Position numbers and translations under genes: made by a program. A DNA stretch of 64,000 nucleotides from Corticium candelabrum (lineage: Eukaryota; Porifera; Homoscleromorpha; Homosclerophorida; Plakinidae): positions 5,307,155 to 5,371,154 of the forward strand of contig NC_085085.1 of the NCBI RefSeq assembly GCF_963422355.1, in the 5' to 3' direction. Within the stretch, counting starts at the first letter, position 1; every line of letters begins with the position of its first letter. This document shows, piece by piece, positions 59,418-64,000 of this stretch. The notes below the pieces were generated by a model that saw only the letters and a program-made list of their open reading frames with translations, was not told the origin of the DNA and did no database searches.

Positions 59418-60470
59418 TGTTAGAAACTCAATTAGCGCCTGGAACTAAATCAGTTAGGGTCAGTGCACTTTCCGGCCATTCAATTCTCAATTTTTAGTTT
59501 GATTAAAAATTGAAAGTACATCGTGCATTTTTTGGACCAATTTTTATCCAAAAATTAAAAATTACAAAATTGAAAATTGATTTACTACATATAACAAAAT
59601 CGAAAATGCAAAATTGAAATGACAGCTGCACTTTCCGGCCAAGTATATTCTATTAATCTTCAGCAACAACACCTAGACGTGATGAAGCAATTTGATTGTT
59701 GGCACTGTCTTCTTCAAGGTGTACACTTTAGGTGACAATAGATAAACAAACAGCTCAAATAGCTATCACCTACTGCTGATGAAATAGCAGTTAATAACTA
59801 TGCAGTAACCATATATATGATTCTCTAGCTAGAGAAGCAAATTCTTGTCTAGTTGATGTGGCGTAATTCGTCGATTATAGACTTTCACTGGAGAGATTGG
59901 TTGTAACAGACTTGCGGGTGTATACAAAGCAGTTAGGGTTGTGGCACAAGTGTACATAGTAGCAAGCTATCAAAAGATAATAATTAGCACATGATGAACA
60001 TGGAGAGCGTTTCTGTTGAATAAATTGAGCGCCTTGTTCTTGCTGACTAATTAATTGTTACACCTATGGTCAGAGCCACCATTTTCTTCAGCAACAATAC
60101 CTGTACTGTATCCAGGAGATGGTGAGTGCGGAGTTATACATTTCAATTATCACTGTTGTGCACTTATTGTAAAGGTCACACCTAAGCGTGTTAAACTAGG
60201 CGGAAGTGGAAGGGCTAAAACATATCACACCATGGTTTCTAAACCATATATAGTGTGTTGTCGCGCCAATAACCACATTCCACCAGTGGTTTATTAATTA
60301 ACTAACCAATACGTCAATGCCACAGGCACTTTACTAGAAGAATGACGCACATGACCATCTGTTTACCTTGAACCGGTTCTAGATAGTTTGTGGGCTGGAG
60401 CGCAAATCACTTTACTAGACGTGCCGTAGCTACTGTTCACATCTACAGCAGATCTGCCGGTTGTCTCACC
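59418..60470. other. Upstream region of the aerolysin-like gene
   Basis: AT-rich, with two copies of GCACTTTCCGGCCA about 160 bp apart (59466 and 59627). A TATA-like ATATATAG lies near 60246, and a possible 5' UTR acceptor (CATCTACAG) ends at 60449, 22 bp before the start codon. No other gene is seen. Confidence 0.4.
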
Positions 60471-61277
60471 ATGAACATTAGTTTAGTGGTAAATCCGAAT
60501 CCAGAAAGCTGTAGCGTAAATGTCAGTGGAAAGGAGGTGCACGTCATCACAGACGAAGAAAGAAACACATTTGGACTGAACGACGCTAGGCTCAAAGAGG
60601 CTGTTGAGAAAACCTTTGGAAAAAGACCGAACGATGTGTTCCTATGCAGCCCAACTCCTTGGGGCGACCTCTACAAAACTTACAATTGGAAGCAAGTCAA
60701 AACCAACATGATACCGTTCTCGGCCGAGATCACTGAAATGACGGCGCAACCGAGTATTGTCAAGACAGCAAAGTTCACGAACAACAGCAGCGACGCAGCT
60801 ACGTATAATGTTGCCGTCAGCGAAACGGTGAGCAACACGTCGACCAGTACATGGAACACAGGAGGAAAGTTTACCACGTCTCAGACCATCAAATACGGTG
60901 TCAAAGTTCTTGGCATTGGTGGCGGGGGCGAAACATCATTTTCCTTCGAGCATTCGTGGGGAGAAGGCGGTTCGAATTCACAACAAGTTACGTTGGGATC
61001 AACAGTCGGTGTCAACGTAGAGCTTCAGCCAGGGAAAGGTAGAGAAAATGTTTTGACAGCTACTCGAGGGGTGATGAAAGCCCGAGTTACATACAAGGCG
61101 CATCTGAACGGTGGAATAACTGCCAACTATAATCCAAGATATAAAGGTCATCACTTCTATTGCTTCGCTGTGGCTCATGTCATGGCCCAGGCTGGTATTT
61201 CTAACAGCATCACGTCAACCGAAGACATTGAAATCGGATACTACTCCGACAGCACAATTGACATCAGAGATCTCTAA
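60471..61277 (+). CDS. Aerolysin-like (ETX/MTX2, spherulin-2A-like) beta-pore-forming family protein
   Basis: A single open exon of 268 codons from ATG 60471. There is no N-terminal signal peptide or membrane helix. The first part (residues 1-80) is a small mixed domain with a WGDLYKTYNW motif. From about residue 95 the protein is rich in Ser, Thr and Asn with alternating polar/hydrophobic strands: FTNNSSDAATYNVAVSETVS, then a Gly-rich turn (LGIGGGG), then TSFSFEHSWG and a late ARVTYKAHLNG strand. This order (TxxFxNNS, SETVSNTSTSTW, FSFEHxWG) is that of the aerolysin-fold insertion and C-terminal strands in spherulin-2A and ETX/MTX2 relatives. Such proteins oligomerise on membranes; animal members serve defence, digestion or endolysosomal roles. 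The role here is unknown. The open frame extends 81 bp upstream without an ATG. The call rests on pattern, not on a search. Confidence 0.68.
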   Translation: MNISLVVNPNPESCSVNVSGKEVHVITDEERNTFGLNDARLKEAVEKTFGKRPNDVFLCSPTPWGDLYKTYNWKQVKTNMIPFSAEITEMTAQPSIVKTAKFTNNSSDAATYNVAVSETVSNTSTSTWNTGGKFTTSQTIKYGVKVLGIGGGGETSFSFEHSWGEGGSNSQQVTLGSTVGVNVELQPGKGRENVLTATRGVMKARVTYKAHLNGGITANYNPRYKGHHFYCFAVAHVMAQAGISNSITSTEDIEIGYYSDSTIDIRDL

Positions 61278-61378
61278 TAGACGCTCCCTGACTCTGGCTA
61301 TCTGATAAATACGTTACAACCGTTTGTTGTCTAGTTAGAACGGTTGTTTTCTGACTCAATGTATTCTGCACGGTAATC

Positions 61379-61578
61379 NNNNNNNNNNNNNNNNNNNNNN
61401 NNNNNNNNNNNNNNNNNNNNNNNNNNNNNNNNNNNNNNNNNNNNNNNNNNNNNNNNNNNNNNNNNNNNNNNNNNNNNNNNNNNNNNNNNNNNNNNNNNNN
61501 NNNNNNNNNNNNNNNNNNNNNNNNNNNNNNNNNNNNNNNNNNNNNNNNNNNNNNNNNNNNNNNNNNNNNNNNNNNNNN
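61379..61578. other. Assembly gap (200 N)
   Basis: Exactly 200 unknown bases, the usual placeholder for a scaffold join of unknown size. Order across it rests on the assembly, not on sequence. Confidence 0.99.
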
Positions 61579-62721
61579 TGCAATCATACATATATCAATT
61601 ATAAGCTAGATATCATTGTTACATTAGCATGCATATAGTTACAACTCTAACTCTTTCTCTTTCTGCAAGTGCTCTCCAGGAGCTATTAATTAATGTATTG
61701 TTTCTTTTCTCCCCATCATCTGTATTTGCATACTTATGATATGCCTAACGCAACCACTATACCTAAAGCGTTCACTGGGAGTTAGTTTCGCCATGCATAA
61801 ACAAAAGGGTTACATTTTCTCATGTAAATACATACATACATACATACTTACACATACATGTGTATGTATGTATACACACAAAACTAAGAGTAGTCAAATT
61901 GAAAAATAGTTTAAACATAGACATATGATCTGTGCCCCATCACGGAATGCTGGCTACACTACTGGTGAAACCCTTGCATTTCATTCAATGATTGCCTAAT
62001 TTGGATAAATGAGATAATTGTTAGGTCTTAGGAAATATACTGCATTTCATCCTGAGAGAGTTCTCTGTTGCTGTTACATTCCAATCACAGCTAAAAAATT
62101 TCTAAACGCAAATTAAACAGCTCATACGCAAGTTGGGAGTTGCCTGCGAAAAAACCCTGCGGACTGTAATCCAGACAACCAGTCGTTCAGGAATCTGACA
62201 ACCATCCCATCAAGAGCTCTTGCTTCTATGAGTAAAATGCAGCTACTAGACAGTGAGTCTACTAAGCTTTCTCTATGGAGGTAAAAAGATCCTGTGAATT
62301 CGTTCAAGTGAATCATGTGTTATGATATCATGATAAACCATGCTTAGTAACATGGCCAATAACCACACAGACCTTAGGCCAACAACACGCGTGATAGCTA
62401 ACGCACGCAATGTAGCAACCGAGGATCCTGTGTACCAGCAGCTTGAGCCAACGCACAAAACACGCACTACAAACTACTGTACTGTAATAATAATAATAAT
62501 TGTATACAAAGTGTATACCAGACACGATTGCAACAACCCACAAGAAAATGTACAAAACGAAAAAAACGCATCAGTCTATAGTATACATGCATTACAACGC
62601 AATGCTTAAATCAACCACCATTAACAGTAGAAATAAAAATATTCCAGACATCTTACTAATTCTTGAACCGGCAAGCTCGCATGAACTGAACCCATAAATA
62701 CTAAAATAAGTCGGTCTCTGG
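61579..62721. other. No gene seen
   Basis: AT-rich spacer with a CATA/TATG inverted repeat near 61830-61877 and only short open frames. Confidence 0.4.
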
Positions 62722-62847
62722 TTACTTGGCCATGTAGTCTTCCCAGTTCTTTATCGATTTTAGTTTCTTCTTAAGGATCCTCCAGAAATCGGCCGGTTGT
62801 AATGTCAGTGTCACGTCCATGCCAGCAGAATGGACTCTTTTCATAGT
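62722..62847 (-). CDS. Terminal coding exon of an unidentified gene
   Basis: A minus-strand acceptor (TTACATTCATAG) at 62848 opens a 126-bp frame in phase 0, ending in TAA at 62722. It encodes 41 residues: MKRVHSAGMDVTLTLQP, then ADFWRILKKKLKSIKNWEDY and a short MAK end. The even, charged-amphipathic composition and clean acceptor look like a real last exon. Upstream exons would lie at higher coordinates; a strong minus-strand donor (CACATTTCAAG|GTAAGG, near 63821) could belong to one of them. I do not recognise the family. Confidence 0.5.
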   Translation of the reverse strand, partial: TMKRVHSAGMDVTLTLQPADFWRILKKKLKSIKNWEDYMAK

Positions 62848-63100
62848 CTATGAATGTAAAAAACCGACTGAATGAATACGAAGAGTAATACGAACAGTAG
62901 CTGGTTTATGTGATATGTGGTGATGCTGATGCCGTAAAGGTTCCCGTGTTCTATATCTTAGTTGGTCAGACATAATCTTAGGTTAGCAAACAGTCAAGCA
63001 ATATAACAACAGTTTGTGATGGTTGATGTGCTATATTGGAAGTAGATCCACCACATGGAAATGAACAAGTGCTACTAATACTGAATGACTATCTTCTAGG

Positions 63101-63198
<98 letters not shown>

Positions 63199-64000
63199 TG
63201 TGTATGTGTGTGTGTGCAGGGTTTCCCCAGAATTAAAATCAAACAAGGCTGTTTATTAATATTAATACATTGCTTTTAATATTAAAGAATGTGGTTAATA
63301 TGACCACCAGAGCTACTGACGGTATAGTTGAACAATTGGTAATAAAAGTTAGATCAAACGATACCTCTAGCACCGACAGTGAAGAGATCTTCACCACTAA
63401 GTGGGAGGACAACAATGACAACTAATTTAGATCAATTTCACCAATGAAGCTTAAAGGAGAGCTCTCACCAAATACTAAAACTTGTTGAAAGAAGGATACA
63501 AGGCCTGGTATCTTCCTGCAGGAAACCTACGGTCCAGATAGCCACAGAAGCAGAGAATCGGCAACGAGTTGTTCAGACGATTCCCCGTATGTACACAAAG
63601 CCATACTCTCTCGAAGTAACTACTTTAGGTTTAACCATACCAAGTGCTCCTAATGCACCCAAAATTCAGCGAGACATGATCTATAAACTAATCTAAGAAG
63701 GGTCTCCTGAGGCTCCACGGTTGTATTGACACAGTCGATACTTGCGTGATAACTTTGGGGTTCCAGTTTGCTTTAGTCAATAAATCACAACTTGACACCA
63801 TGTGTCTCACAATCCTTACCTTGAAATGTGAACAGGTATCGGTCTTCCTTGCTAACCAACAATCAGAGTTACGCTCATGCCACATACGAGTACTAAACAC
63901 GCCCACGCAGGTAATTTCAATGCTTTATTTCTTCGTTACCTTAAACTTCTGCAGTAAATGGTTACAAAGGGTTGTGTCATGAAGTGGCAGCTTTCATCTG
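62848..64000. other. Right edge: probable introns of the unidentified minus-strand gene
   Basis: Apart from the candidate donor near 63821 (minus strand), no exon can be assigned firmly. It contains a GT microsatellite and a MITE-like end near 63217. Confidence 0.3.
63106..63217. repeat. (GT)n microsatellite
   Basis: Pure GT run to about 63195, imperfect to 63217. Confidence 0.93.

Noticed and set aside
61264-61591. Minus-strand frames across the run of N
   Set aside because: They are artefacts of the assembly gap.

Overview
The window is nuclear DNA from an animal. It has interrupted genes with GT/AG introns, animal-type transcription factors (two Glass-type zinc-finger proteins and one EGR), long (GT)n microsatellites, a tRNA-derived SINE and many short inverted-repeat DNA transposons. 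The introns are often small (37-390 bp), CpG is not depleted, and the serine carboxypeptidase at the left edge is of the plant/slime-mould type. This fits a non-bilaterian or other early-branching marine invertebrate such as a sponge, but that is inference and the species cannot be fixed from the sequence alone.

Layout from left to right. The 3' end of an S28 serine carboxypeptidase gene (+, 13-429). Two convergent Glass-like five-finger genes (+, 1738-3112; -, 6290-4750). The U-box/RING E3 ligase RNF37/UBOX5 (-, 9969-8221), head to head across 330 bp with the autophagy factor NRBF2 (+, 10300-26701). NRBF2 has a 14.7-kb second intron that holds several MITEs and a nearly pure 2.5-kb (GT)n tract. 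A two-exon EGR immediate-early transcription factor gene (-, 28703-27343) with a TATA box and a cluster of CRE sites. A repeat-rich tract (29.6-38.0 kb) made of three copies of a duplicated segment, one split by a hAT transposon, plus a SINE. A complete nine-exon ornithine aminotransferase gene (-, 50109-39092). Transposon remnants: a MULE/SWIM-type fragment at about 52.4-53.5 kb, and a broken Ty3/gypsy element at 54.0-58.2 kb with a hAT MITE nested in its gag region. A MITE of 958 bp. An aerolysin-like protein gene (+, 60471-61277). A 200-bp assembly gap. The last coding exon of an unidentified minus-strand gene (62847-62722).

The genes are not one pathway; this is an ordinary stretch of chromosome. 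The clear local relationships are the convergent Glass paralogue pair, which probably arose by inverted duplication, and the RNF37/NRBF2 divergent pair sharing one promoter. I saw no evidence for a new multi-gene system. The most unusual features are the Glass pair, the CRE-loaded EGR promoter, the giant GT tract, the internal duplication of OAT intron 1 that carries a copy of the end of exon 1, and the aerolysin-like gene.
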